Assembly: GCA_025449115.1 (NCBI GenBank)
Contig: JAHLKC010000088.1
Span: 109,433 to 173,432 of the forward strand
Reading direction: 5' to 3'
DNA from: Chytridium lagenaria
Lineage: Eukaryota; Chytridiomycota; Chytridiomycetes; Chytridiales; Chytridiaceae
DNA: 64,000 nucleotides
Part shown: one piece after another, positions 34,213-46,047 of the stretch
Numbering within the stretch: position 1 is the stretch's first letter
Layout: every line of letters starts with the position of its first letter
Made by a program: the position numbers and the translations under genes
Notes under the pieces: model-generated
Databases searched by the model: none
What the model saw: the letters and a program-made list of their open reading frames with translations, nothing else
What the model was told of the DNA's origin: nothing

Positions 34213-37200
34213 ATGGCCTCAAGGATGCTTTCACGTATCTGGCTCTCAGCCCTCATCTTCACCACCGTCGTCTCCTCCCAAAAAGGGTAAAAAAAAACCG
34301 TCCACCCATCCCACATCTAACAACTTCCCAGCGGCACCGTCCGCATGCTAGCCTACCCCATGCTCATAAAAAACCAACCCCTCGACGCCGAATCCTACTC
34401 CACCGCCATCACCTCCCTTAAACGCGACCACGACATTGACTTGATCGTCGATTTGTCCCAACACAACAAGTCACCGATTACAGCGGTCTCCTCACCTCCC
34501 TCCTCCGTTCAACAGCACCGAATACGACATCTACCAAATCGATGTGGTGTGGCCCGGAGAATTTGGGGACAAGTTTTTGGACCTCGCACCGTTTATACCG
34601 GAATCGTTGAAAAATCTACATAACCCTCAGATATACAATGCGAATAACCTGCAAGGAAGACAAGGTATATCATGTACATGCTTGTATTGATTTATGGTAG
34701 TGGCTGTCCCGTTTTTCGCGGATTATGGGACTGTGTTTTATAGAACGGATTTATTGGAGAAATACAATTACACGGGTCCCCCTGAAACATGGGATGAGAT
34801 GGAATCGATGATGGCGAAAATCGTTCCTGAAGAACGGAAAACGAATCCCATGTTTTTCGGATACGTTGGGCAACTTAACGGTATCCCCTTTTCCCCCCAA
34901 TATTTTAAACTGTTTTAATTTGATTTCGTGAAAACAGCGTATGAGGGCCTGACGTGTAATTTCCTGGAATGGATCGCATCGAATGATGGAGGATATATTG
35001 TGGATCAATTTAATTTGTCGGTGACGGTGAATAACCCGAATGCGGTGGATATTTGAACAGAATGAAGTCATGGTTGGCGCCGGCAAAGGGGTATTCGCCG
35101 CTTGCGAGTTTGGTGTATGATGAACCACTTACAGAACGGATGTGGCTGTCAGGGTACGTAAACTTCTTCTTTTTAGATCTAAACATCCCTCACGAAAGAG
35201 GGGGGGCTGAGAGACATATGTTGTAAGGGAAAGCAAAGCAAAAGGCAATAGATTTCCAAACGCGCCATAAAACCTGTGAAAAAAAAACTAACACCCTCCC
35301 TCCCCCAGAAACACCCTCTTCATCCGTCTCTGGGCAACCATGATCTTCAACACCATGACCTCCAAAACCTTCCCCAAAGACGCGCGCGGCAATCCCGCCT
35401 TCAACATGGTACGGATTCCCGGCAAAACCAAGAACCTGAGTGGCGCAACGTTAGGTGGTTTCCAACTTGCCGTCAACAAATTCACGCGCAACGTGAACGC
35501 ATCGGTGAAGGCTGTGCAGGCGATGATGACGAGAGAGTTTCAGGTGAAAAGGTTGGAGATGACAAAAGTGTGGCCGACTATACCGAGTATATATGGGGGT
35601 AGGTTTTTTGTGGGTTGGTTGGGTTTAGAATTAAATTTTGGGGTTAAAGATCCAGTGTTTTGTCAGATGGTACCTCAATGTAAGGTTATGGAAACCCTTC
35701 AAGTCAGCGGCTGCAACGTCACCGAATTATCTTGCGGGAGGTGTATCTTGCCGTGAATAAGATTTTACGTGACGATATGACTGCATCGCAAGGGTTGAGA
35801 GATCTGTGAGTTGGAAATATGTTCAACAAATCTAACGTATACTATAGTTCGATTTCCGTGGCAAAAGCGTTAGGAGGTACCAAGATCCCGCAACACTCAC
35901 AAGTCCACCAAGTCAGTAACCTTTTATCTTTTTTTATAATATATTAACCCTCTCCTTCAAAGCATTCGTCCACTTCTCCGACCCCGCCGGCATAGTCTTT
36001 ATGACCATCTCTGGCATCCTCGCCATCGCCAACATTGTTCTTTTCATCGTCATCTTTCTAAACCGTACGAACCGCGTGTTATCAGCGGCATCACCTTTGT
36101 TTCTTTTAATGATGGTGGCGGGAACGTTGATAGGTCATGCAGCGATTTACGTGTATACGGGGAGACCGAGTTCTTTGAAATGTGTGCTGCAGCCTTGGTT
36201 TGTGGTGGGTGGGTATTCGGTGACGGTTGCCGCGCTGATTTCGAGGACGTGGAGGATTTATCAGATATTTAGGTATATATTTTGACGTTGTCGTTTCCGC
36301 TTGTATCTGTTTTCCTTCTCCATTGTTCCGTCGTTTCCACTTATATCCACTTTCCTTTCATTGCTCCGTTCTTGTTTCCTATCCGATTCTTGTTTACATT
36401 TATTTTCATCTCATATTAATTCATACCGCCTCATTTCAGAAACCCCTACTCCATGATCCAAGTCACCAACCCCGAACTCCTCAAAACCTGGGTCTACCTT
36501 ACCGCCCTCAACATCTTCCTCCTCGTTCTATGGACATTTTTCAACGCCCCAGCCCCCGCACTTGTTACCCTCAAAAGACGGTCAATTCTGGACATGCCAG
36601 AGCCGAAACACCCAAACAGGATGGATCATGATCGGGCTTTTGTTCACCTACAATGCATTGATGTTGGGTGGGGCCGTGTTTTTGACGAGTAGGACGAGAA
36701 GAGTTCAGGGACCTTTTAATGAGGCGAGGTATGTAGGGTATGCGGTTTATACGATGGTGTTGGTGGATGTGATTTTGGTAAGTTTTATTCACTTCAAATG
36801 ATTTTGCCAAAAATCCTGCATAGTTCATCGTCGCTCTAGGAAGCCACATTTCAACATGTTTAATCCCGTATTCACTCAAAATGAATGTTTCCGCAGATCC
36901 CTCTCAGTTTCATCGACGCTCTTGGGGCCACTTTCCAATACGTATTTCGAAGCCTCGCCATCGAACTCTCCTGTCTCGCCATCACCTATCACCTTTTGTG
37001 CCCAAGATCATGGCGCTTGTTTTCAACAGAGTGGACAGGTCCCACATCAGCCATTCCGTGATCAAGACACAGTCGTTTCCAGCATGTCAGATTGAAAGTA
37101 TGGAGAGCGCGAGAACGACGGGAAAGACGCATGGAGGGTCGGCGAGAGTGTTACCGCCAGGGGTGAAAGCTGGGGCGAATGAGAATGGATACACGCAGGT

Positions 37201-37700
37201 GTTGTGTTTGTTTTTTCCCGTGTTTTTTTTCATGTTTTGGAATGTAGGGGAGTGTGTTGATGAATATTTTTTGTGTGTAGGTGGTCGATGGAGATATTTG
37301 TGCGCGGTGGGCGACTATGCGATGGATGCTGGGATTCACGTCATGGAAAGCAGTTCGAATCTCCATCATCCCAGCATCCAAACTCATGTTTCTCTATTTC
37401 CCACAAAACGACGGCTCATCACATGCAGTAAGCGTTCAACTTCTATTTTACCCCTACCAAAATAACCCCTTCTCCCCCCCCCCCCCCCCGCCCACGCTCC
37501 GCCAGCCTGAAAAAGACGATCTCGGACTCGCGATTCAAGTACGCAGCGTCATGATAGAGGATGTGATGAAGAAGGATGAGTTTTTGTTTGACGTGACGGT
37601 CAATGGAGTGTTTTATCAGTTTCAGGTGGGGTGTGAGGAACGGAAAAGGTTTTGGATGGATGTGCTGGCATCACTTGATCCGAGCTTAAAGTGTGTATAG
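34213..37700 (+). CDS. Solute-binding/class C 7TM receptor with PH-like tail, receptor 1
   Basis: It starts with a signal peptide (MASRMLSRIWLSALIFTTVV; exon to 34286). The ectodomain is a bacterial-type extracellular solute-binding fold like maltose-binding protein: GTVRMLAYPM, VAVPFFADYGTVFYRTDLLE, PPETWDEMESMM, ATLGGFQLAVNKFTRNVN. Then come seven helices of GABA-B-like class C type: ISGILAIANIVLFIVIFL; PLFLLMMVAGTLIGHAAIY; CVLQPWFVVGGYSVTVAALI with SRTWRIYQIF; LTALNIFLLVLWTFF; WIMIGLLFTYNALMLGGAVF; NEARYVGYAVYTMVLVDVIL; and SLAIELSCLAITYHLLCPRS. The C-terminal tail (about 37280-37700) ends DEFLFDVTVNGVFYQFQVG and RKRFWMDVLASL, a PH-domain pattern. At least eight introns; one contains a C16 tract (about 37476-37491). 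Breaks occur near 34480, 35050 and 35750. Predicted plasma-membrane receptor; ligand unknown. Confidence 0.8.
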
Positions 37701-37919
37701 TAAGTGATGGAGGATGTAAATAATAATTGGTTGGGAGGCTGTAGGTTAATAAATGTTGATTCAGTAGTTCATCGAAATCCTTTTTGCTGTTTGTCTTTGT
37801 TAAATAACACATAGCCACGACCCAGCGTGCATTGACTATAGTCTTTATGGTATCGAGAACAGTTAAAATAAATATCACATAAAGGGATGATCATCTCCGT
37901 GATGATGGATCACATCTAA

Positions 37920-38155
37920 ACTTATTTCCTCTACTCCCTTTCTCGTTGTCGCAATCATCGCCATCCCCACAATCCTCAAAGCCTTTGACCCACCTGAATC
38001 CAATAAAACACCCCATCAACCGACGCCCAGACTTATTTCCCTCTACTCCCTTTACTCGTCGTCGCAATCACCGCCATCCCACAATCACATCCATCCAAAA
38101 CCCCCTCAAAGCCTTTGACCCCACCTGAATCTGATAAAACACCCCATTGACCGAC
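37920..38155 (-). repeat. Tandem duplication of the last exon of receptor 2
   Basis: 38031-38155 (the real last coding segment) is repeated at 37920-38027. Both contain CTCAAAGCCTTTGACC and AAAACACCCCAT. The distal copy still translates on the minus strand as ASVDGVFYWIQVG but lacks about 15 bp and drifts out of frame. Confidence 0.75.
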
Positions 38156-40875
38156 GCCTCCACCACAAACTCCTCATTCCGTGCCTCAACCTCATCAAAC
38201 ACAATCGTCCGAACCTCCACCGCGACACCAAGGTCTTCCTTGTCGGGTTGCTGTGTTTCAATGCATCAGTATAAGAGGGGTGGAGGGATGGCTTAACTGT
38301 ATGACGTGGGTTGCTTTGAGGCGTGAAGAGGAACATGATGCGCATGGTGGGGATGATGACAGCCGGGCGGACCGCCATGATATGAATCCTATACACCATT
38401 TCGCGGTCGACCAGCGAACGCAAACATCTCCATGAAGAATCTACCCATCATCAGAACGTCGTGTCTACAATAATTAACGCACGCACCGTATGATTCTTTT
38501 CTTGCACGGTTTCCCTGATCCCAACTGGAAGTCTACTTGCAGCAACAACAGAACTCTGTCGTTCAACCCCAAACATCACAGAATCAAGTTGAGAATGAGG
38601 TGAATTCTCATGGTAATGGATGACTTGCACCTCATCGACATCCGTATTCCATAAAAGCGCCATCAACTTTGGCACAAACAAGTGATACGCGATCGCAAGA
38701 CACGACAACTCGATCGCAAGGAAGAAACACGTTCAACGCGTTCAAGTAACCGCAGGATTTGAGGAGTTCCATGTTGTTGAGGGGGTTAACGAGAAGGTGT
38801 TTCTGACGTATTGTTAGAAAAGACATTGACGGGGAGTCAACCTGAACGTTTGATAGATCCGCCATGTCCGTGATACCAACGCGGAGAGGGTGATGGAATA
38901 CCCTCCCACAACAAGCCATGGTTGAAGTATACATTTAAGGTTCGTCGGCATCCCCGTGTACACGAAAATAGCGGCATGTCCCAGAAATGTCCCTGATACC
39001 ATCATAAGGAGGAAAATGGGTGACGCGGCGGAAAATGCGCGGTGTGTTCGGAAGAGGAGGATGAGGATGAAGAGAATGAGGGTGAGGAACATGTTGAGAC
39101 TGGCGATGGTCATGAAAGCGATGGCAGCGGGTTTGGACCAGTCGACGAATTCTGTGGAGAACGTTAATTGGGATTGCGGTGGGAGACGAACCTGGGGGTC
39201 CAAGGAGGGATGATGGATCTTGATATCTTCCCAGTGTTTTTGCAATGGCGATTGACCTATTGAATCATCGAAATAAAATATAAACCATTTCGTCTATCTG
39301 CACATCGCTACCAAAGAAAAAAAACTTACAATTCCCGTATGCCTTCTTCTGCAGAATGCATCTCCTCTGAGTATCCTGTTCACCCTAATGTATATCTCCT
39401 GTGATCCAGCCAGATATTTTGGAGACATGGCAGCGGAAGGCCGTGCAGCAACCTGCAAAGTCTCCAATACTTTACACTCTGGGCGTAAAGCACAAAACGC
39501 AGGATCTATAAAAAAAGGAAAAGGATTCAATCGTTTTCAAGGTAAAACCCCGAACCTTTAAAAATCTCTGGAATGGTAGGCATAACCCCCACAGTGTTTA
39601 ACCTCTGCATTTGAAACTCGGGTGTCATCATGGCCTGAATCGCCTTTATGGACGCATTGACATCTCGCGTGAATTTATTGACGGCAAGTTGAAATCCACC
39701 CAACGTTGCCGCGCTCATGTTTCGATATTTCCCAGGAAGTCTTGTGACGCCAAACGCAGACTGTCCCAACGCGTTTTTAGGAAACGTGGTTGAATTTCTT
39801 GTTCTCAAACCAAGTCCTGTCCAATGACGGAGAAAGAGCGCGTTTCTGATGATTCATGTTTAATATCGGGAATGGGGTGGAGGTTTAATTTTACCCAGAC
39901 ATCCATGCGTTTTCGGTTTGGGGTTCGGTGAACGTTAGACTGGCGAGAGGTGAGTAGGCTTTTGAAGGGGAAAGCCAGGATTGCATTTTGCGTATAATGT
40001 CGACGGCGTTGCGGTTGTTGACGGTGATGGATAGGTTGTATTGGTCAACCACGTATCCTCCGTCATTTGATGCGATCCATTCGACAAAGTTGCAAGTCAG
40101 CCCCTCGTAAGCTTTTTAAATTCCGATATTTTATTCTTGACGTATTTACCATTGAGTTGTCCCACATAACCAGAAAAGGAGGGATTCGTTGCCTTTTCGA
40201 ATGGCACAATCTTTCCATGATTTGCTCCATTTCGTCCCATGTTTCAGGGGGCTGGGAGATGTTGTATTTCTCCAGCAAGTCTGTTCGATAACACAAGATT
40301 CCATAGTCTGCGTAGAACGGTACAGCAACTTTAAGAATCGAAATAAAAAAGCAGGTCAGCAAATTCTGATGAAACAAGAGAGAATAGATGCACTGACCCT
40401 GCTTTCCTTGTATATTGTTGGCATTGTATATCCCAGGGTTATGAATCGCCTTTAAGGAATCCGGTATATACGGCGCGAGATCCAAAAACTTTTCACCCCA
40501 AATCACCAGGCCACACCACATCGATTTGATAAATATCATATTCCGAGCTATTGTAACGTAGCAGTGACTTTAGAAACCCCGAATAATCCGTGACTTGAGT
40601 TGTTGGAACAATGTCAATGATGAGATCAATGTCAAAGTTGAGCTTTAACGACTGCACCGCGATGTTGTATGAAGACATGTCCAGCGCTGGATTCTTGTAA
40701 TCGCGCGGAAAGGCAAGCATCTTGACGGTGCCTCTGAAAGAAGAATTAGACACACTCCAATGGCATTAAAAGAGAGAGGGCAATTCAAAACAAACCCTTT
40801 CCCGGCTTTCACGACCACGGAGCACCACAACCATGTCGAAAGGAGGCTACTCAAAACGCTCCTCAACGACGGCAT
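38068..40875 (-). CDS. Solute-binding/class C 7TM receptor with PH-like tail, receptor 2
   Basis: Paralog of receptor 1 with the same domain order and intron layout, on the opposite strand. Signal peptide MPSLRSVLSSLLSTWLWCSV; ectodomain with GTVKMLAFPRDYKNP, SEYDIYQIDVVWPGDLG, VAVPFYADYGILCYRTDLLE, PPETWDEMEQIM and ATLGGFQLAVNKFTRDVN; 7TM core from IASLNMFLTLILFILILLF and PIFLLMMVSGTFLGHAAIF, through LQPWLVVGGYSITLSALVSR and TWRIYQTF, to HLFVPKLMALLWN, whose FVPKL is the classic GABA-B helix-7 ending. The tail ends with DKEDLGVAVEVRTIVFDEV and VNGVFYQIQVG, WMDVI. The stretch between helices 4 and 7 (about 38400-38780) is more broken than in receptor 1, so this copy may be degraded as well as error-affected. 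Confidence 0.75.
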
Positions 40876-42268
40876 GTTTTAAAGCGTATCACTATTAATC
40901 ACATCTGCAGATCAGTGGTCGGCTCCAAAGGACTTTTGGATCAGGAATTACTAGCTTGATTTTTAATGTCGGGGATTTTCAGCTTGCAGTCGTAAATCTT
41001 ATATATCCAAAATAGGGAGTGATGAGCAGATTGCAAGTAGATGGTACTGGATCATATGGATAATAATATGAATGGGTGCGATGGAGAGTTTATTATGATC
41101 ATTATTACTATGTATGAATTAGAATTTAATTTAATGATTTAATACTATAGATGATATACTGAATGAGAATGTGTAGTGCTGATGAGACTATATATTGAGA
41201 ATAAAGTGTATGATTGGTCACAGATAATAAAGGCAAAAGAGCTATATGGTTACACCAATGATGCAATTTCAATTATTAATAATATAATCACATGCATATT
41301 GATGATGATCATAGAAATTACGTAGATACGGTGTCGATACTCGATACGACTATTTAGTACCTAATAATAATATTGTAGATTATGAGATACATAGATAGAT
41401 AGATAAATAGATACATGCAATGCATGCATAATTGCATAATACATATGAATATGCTTGATTATTTAAGATATATACCAGACTGTAAGATATTATTATTCTG
41501 GTATAATTATACACAGCTTTATATATATGTATATTCTCAAGAACTAATACATTAATAACATGGAAAATAGTTTTTTATATTTCATTTCATTTCCGTGTTT
41601 ATTCATTTTCATTGATATTATGTACATACATATTTACTATCCATGGAATATTATTGAATATAAATAATAAAAGAGATATCTCATCTATTATACAAATTAA
41701 TATACATAGAAGTATATATATATGTATAAAGAAAGAAATATCTACATACTACATATCTAGGTATAATTAGGAGGTACTAATGACGAACGAGCTGATGTTG
41801 ATTAATATGGCATCATTCCTATCACCCCTTTTATTCATTCACATATTCATTTATAAAGCCAATCAAAAGCATCTCTATCATATCGGAGTTTTAAATTACA
41901 TCTTATATCTATCTATATTCTCTATTGCTTGACTGATTATCTTATGAATGAATTGTCAATTATATATTAGGAATGGCGACATCTTCCATGTTACACTAAT
42001 TGCGAGCTTTTCATTTCATTTAAATTATAGCTAATTCAATTAATAACCATAATACATTATTATTAATATTCAAACCATCCATCATCCATCACATTCACAG
42101 TATATAAGAAAGCATCGAGTGCCTCTCTCTCTCCAGTATCACTTTCTTTTCACACACTTTACAAAAGAGTGCATCGCTGGAGAGATCTCCTTCACTGCAC
42201 ACCATCCATCCATCTACGTTACCTGAGTGATTGATATCCTTTTACTTCTATACATACATTCATTCATC
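40876..42268. other. AT-rich divergent intergenic region
   Basis: It separates receptor 2 (-) from the transporter (+). About 40980-42070 is far more AT-rich than the rest of the window, with an ATAG microsatellite at 41389-41411 and the palindrome-rich ATGCAATGCATGCATAATTG just after it. No coding frames. Confidence 0.6.
42101..42108 (+). promoter_or_regulatory. TATA box of the transporter gene
   Basis: TATATAAG lies 168 bp upstream of the ATG and is followed by a CT-rich stretch (TGCCTCTCTCTCTCC) typical of fungal start regions. Confidence 0.5.
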
Positions 42269-44768
42269 ATGCCTGCTCCTATCTGGCAGACAGCCGTCGT
42301 GCTGGTCAGTCTCTCCACCTCATTGCTGTAAGTTGATGTATCCTCTATTCATCTTTCAAAAACATCTTCCTTTTCAACAAAACTCACCATACCTCCTTTT
42401 TCACCTATTCTTACAAACAGTGTCATGGCTTTTGATGGGGACCCGTCGATTTCACTCTCCTCCTCACCACCTTTCTCTTTGTCCCCATGGGCATCATCAA
42501 GCTCAGTGAAGCTACCGCTGGTTTTGCAAATGAAGGAATGTTGACTGTCATGGTTCTCTTTGCCGTCGCTGCCGGCATTGAAAAGACGGGTTGTCTTGAG
42601 GTTGTGAGGCACTTTTTGACATTTGGCTTGAAAAAGAGGTTGCAGGCTGCTGCAGATGCCCATGACCAGGATGTTGAAAAGGCAGAAAAGGATGGGAAGA
42701 AGAAACCAGCCGTTCCTCTTGCTGGCATTCTCTACCGTCTTATAGGTAAGCCTTTTTTTGGTTTTTTTTATGAGTATTTTTCCCTCTTGTCTTTCCTTTT
42801 CTAACATCATCATTATAGTACCCCTCGGTGTTCTCTCTGCCTTCCTGAACAACACTCCTATCGTGGCCATGTTTATCCCCATCCTTCAGGATTTCTCAAA
42901 GAGAACCGGAATCTCGCCCAGCAAGCTCATGCTTCCCCTTTCTTACGGTGTCATTCTCGGTGGAACCTGCACCCTCATCGGCACCAGTACCAACCTTGTC
43001 GCCTTTTCACTTGCCGAAAAGGCCCGTCCCAAGGAAATCAACAGTAGCACGTTCGGTCTTTTCACTATCGCAGTTGTCGGTCTCCCAGTCTTTCTCGGCG
43101 GTATCCTCTACACAACCCTCTTGGCACAGTACCTCATTCCAGAACGTATCCCCGCCGCGGAATCCTTCAACAACCCCAGAGACTACATTATTGTCGCAAA
43201 GGTGCTCAAGGACTCTGCTATTGACGGCAAGAGCATCAAAAAGGCCAAGTTGAGAAACCTCAAAGGTCTTTTCCTCTCTCAGATCATTCGTCCTGACGAT
43301 GCAGACACCCAGAGCATTTCCGATATTAGACCCTCGGATTCAAGGGAGACTCTTAAGGACGTTAAAATCGAGGAGACCCCAAGGACGTCAAGGTCATTGA
43401 CATTGCTGAAGACATTAAAGGCACCTCTTCTGAATCCGGCTCCGACGTTCCCGGACACACCATCATCTCTGCCCCCGGTCCAGAAACCGTCCTCCGCGGT
43501 GGTGATCATCTCTGGTTTGCCGGACGCGTTGATTTCATTGAAAACCTCCGCAACATCCCCGGTCTCGTCATCATTGAAGACAAGGACGCTCATATTGATT
43601 TCCGGAACCTCAAAGCCAACAACACCCTCTTTGAAGCCGTCGTTGGGTCCCGTTCTCCCCTCGTCAACAAATTCATCCGTGACTCCAACTTTCGCACCTC
43701 CCACAACGCTGCCGTCATTGCCGTTCACCGCGATGGTGAACTCGTCTCACCACCCGATAACAAGGGTCTCGGTCAAATCATTTTGAAATCGGTGACGTTC
43801 TCCTCCTCGTTGGATCCCCAGCGTTCCAAAAGGACGTTGAAAAAGCCGCCCGAACATCCGGTCTCGTCATTTCCGAAAACGGACTCGCCGGATCCGCTAC
43901 CAGCGGCTACGATTTCGCTCTTATCCGTCAACTTCAAAAGATCCAACCCCTCGTATCATTTACCGAGCCATCCTTGCTGCCGTGTTGGCGATGACGGCGA
44001 TCATGCTTGCCACGTTTAATGTGATGTCGTTGTTGACGGCGATGGTGTTTGCGGCTGCTTTGATGATTGTTGCGGGATGTTTGACGGCGGATGAGGCGAG
44101 GAATGCTTTGAGTTGGGAGGTGTTGTTGACGGTGGCTATCTCGTTTGGGTTGGGGAGTGCCATGCAGAATTCGGGAGCTGCAGAGCTTATTGCGAATGGA
44201 CTTGTGAAGGCTGCGGAACCTACTGGAAGAATTGGCCTCATGGTGAGTTTTTTTTTTCACTCTTCATCATCCCTTCCCCCCCACGTGCCCAACCAACTCT
44301 GTGCCCCATGCATACTCTCCTCACATCCAACATTAAATTAACCCTTTGTTTTCATAGACTGCTCTCTACTTTGTCACCGTCATCCTCAACGCCATCCTCA
44401 CCAACAACGCCGCCGTCGCCGTCCTCTTCCCGATCGTCGACGCCGCCTGCAAATCCAAAGGCTACGAATTCACCCCCTTCCTCATTGTCCTCATGCTAGC
44501 AGGTTCAGCCGATTTCTCCACCCCCATTGGCTACCAATGCAATCTGATGGTGTACGCGCCCGGTGGATACAAGTTTAGGGATTACCTTGTCTTTGGGATT
44601 CCGTTGCAGTTGATTACGGGGTTTATTACGATTGCGGTGGCGGCGAATTTGGCGTTGTGGTGGGTTTGGGCGCTTGTGTTGGGAGTGGCGAATGTGGTGG
44701 TGGTGGTGGGGATTGAGGGGTTGGGGGTGAGGGTTTTGGGGGCTTTGAAGAAGAAGGAGACGGCTTGA
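42269..44768 (+). CDS. SLC13/SAC1-type anion transporter with internal RCK_C domains
   Basis: It belongs to the ion-transporter superfamily that includes SLC13, CitMHS and the algal SAC1/SLT sulfate transporters. The N-terminal half has ATAGFANEGMLTVMVLFAVA, AGIEKTG, PLGVLSAFLNNTPIVAMFIP and LSYGVILGGTCTLIGTSTNL. A central cytosolic region carries two TrkA-C (RCK_C)-like modules (HTIISAPGPETVLRGGDHLW and KFIRDSNFRTSHNAAVIAVH). The C-terminal half has IMLATFNVMSLLTAMVFAA, WEVLLTVAISFGLGSAMQNS, NAILTNNAAVAVLFPIVDAA, SADFSTPIGYQCNLMVYAPG. Introns end at acceptors near 42420, 42819 and 44358. Breaks near 42445, 43380, 43785 and 43965. Sulfate is the best substrate guess by family but is unproven. 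Confidence 0.8.
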
Positions 44769-45376
44769 AATATCAACCCCGTCGTCTCGCTCTTTTTTCT
44801 CTCTACACACTCACTCCCCTCACCGAGGCTTTGCTCTTCTTTTTTTGTGGGCGGCATTGCGACGAATACTTTGTTTTCTGCCTCTTGAAGAACACCTCGG
44901 TTTTCTTTTTATTTTTTTTATCCCCATTACCCCATGTTTATATATCCCTAACGGCTTCTTATGTTTGTAACCCCTGCGTCCAATTGGACGATGATATCTT
45001 TTATTAAAATCGGAAATAATGATGAAACCCTTATAATCATCCAGATTTGTGGACTCCCTGAAATGGTGCTGAAGCTATGAAACGGTGGTATCAGACGACC
45101 GAAGGCCGAAATCTGAGTAAAGTGATTCTTTACGATTTACCGTCAAAACATATCCTGGACCATCTGTTTCTTCTACCTTTGCGGGAGAGCTTTTAAATCA
45201 AGAGCTGCATTTGGAAAGCTTTTTGGTGGAAAAGAAAGGGGGAAAAGGATGATGGATGTTTTTGTTTAGAATTTTACGTGTATGAAGATGTTTTTGTTGA
45301 CGCTAGTTATCATTAATGCAATTAGCTGTACTAAAAGCGTTGATTGGCTGTATCAACGAAATTTCATCAAGAAACC
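44769..45376. other. Intergenic region, no gene seen
   Basis: 3' flank of the transporter (T-rich) and promoter of the following small gene. No coding signal. Confidence 0.5.
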
Positions 45377-45847
45377 ATGCATCCATCACCCTCCCTCATC
45401 GCTCTCCTCACCCTCCTCATCCACACCGTCCTCGCCTCAAAACCCGTAAACCACCTCCCTCCCAAACACCACTAACATTCCCCAGGATCTCGGCACCTGC
45501 ACCCCCTCGACACCCATCTCATCATCGGCTCCCTCGACGCCACCCGTCCCACGATCCTCCTCGGAGGTCCCTCCAACCCCACCCTCCGCTCCCCCTCCCT
45601 GATCTTCAGCATCATCACCACATTCCTCTGCGACCGGTTGGAAAAGGAGTGTGGGGCTCCAATGGAGACGGTGAGGGTGTGTCGGCTTGCGATGAGACAG
45701 CCTTTGTTTATGGAGAATGCGAGGGGGGGTGTGTTGAAGGGGGAGAGGAGACGGGCGTGTGGGAGGGCGGTGGATGAATTTAATCGTGCTTTGGGGGTTA
45801 TGACGAGGTTTGAGGAGGAGGTGATGGTTGGACATGAGGAGTTGTGA
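45377..45847 (+). CDS. Small secreted Cys-containing protein
   Basis: A signal peptide (MHPSPSLIALLTLLIHTVLA) ends at a short intron (45446-45485). Exon 2 begins DLGTCTP and after a break near 45510 continues LIIGSLDATRPTILLGG, TTFLCDRLEKECGAPMETV, RVCRLAMRQP, ending VMVGHEEL at 45847. Mature length is about 130 residues with five cysteines (C, then CDRLEKEC, VC, AC spacing). No known family; it could be a wall or effector protein. Third positions change abruptly from C to G near 45640. Its last exon is partly duplicated just downstream. Confidence 0.5.
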
Positions 45848-45916
45848 GTGTTGTCATGTTTTTTGTGAGGGGGGATGGAGGGTGAGAGTGTCGAGTTGCG
45901 ATGACAGCTGGGGTTT

Positions 45917-46040
45917 ATGGAGAATGCGAGGGGGGGAGAGGGGGTTTGAAGGGAGAAAGGAGACGGGCGTCGATGAATTTAATCGAGCGGTAGGGGTTGT
46001 GACGATTCTTGAGGAGGGTGGCATGAAGAATTGTGACTAA
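45917..46040 (+). pseudogene. Partial downstream duplicate of the preceding gene's last exon
   Basis: TTTATGGAGAATGCGAGGGG, AAGGAGACGGGCGT and GATGAATTTAATCG recur in the same order as at 45707-45790, with a deletion and a diverged end (GACGATTCTTGAGGAGG). It has no start or splice acceptor of its own that I can identify. Confidence 0.65.
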
Positions 46041-46047
46041 AAACGGG

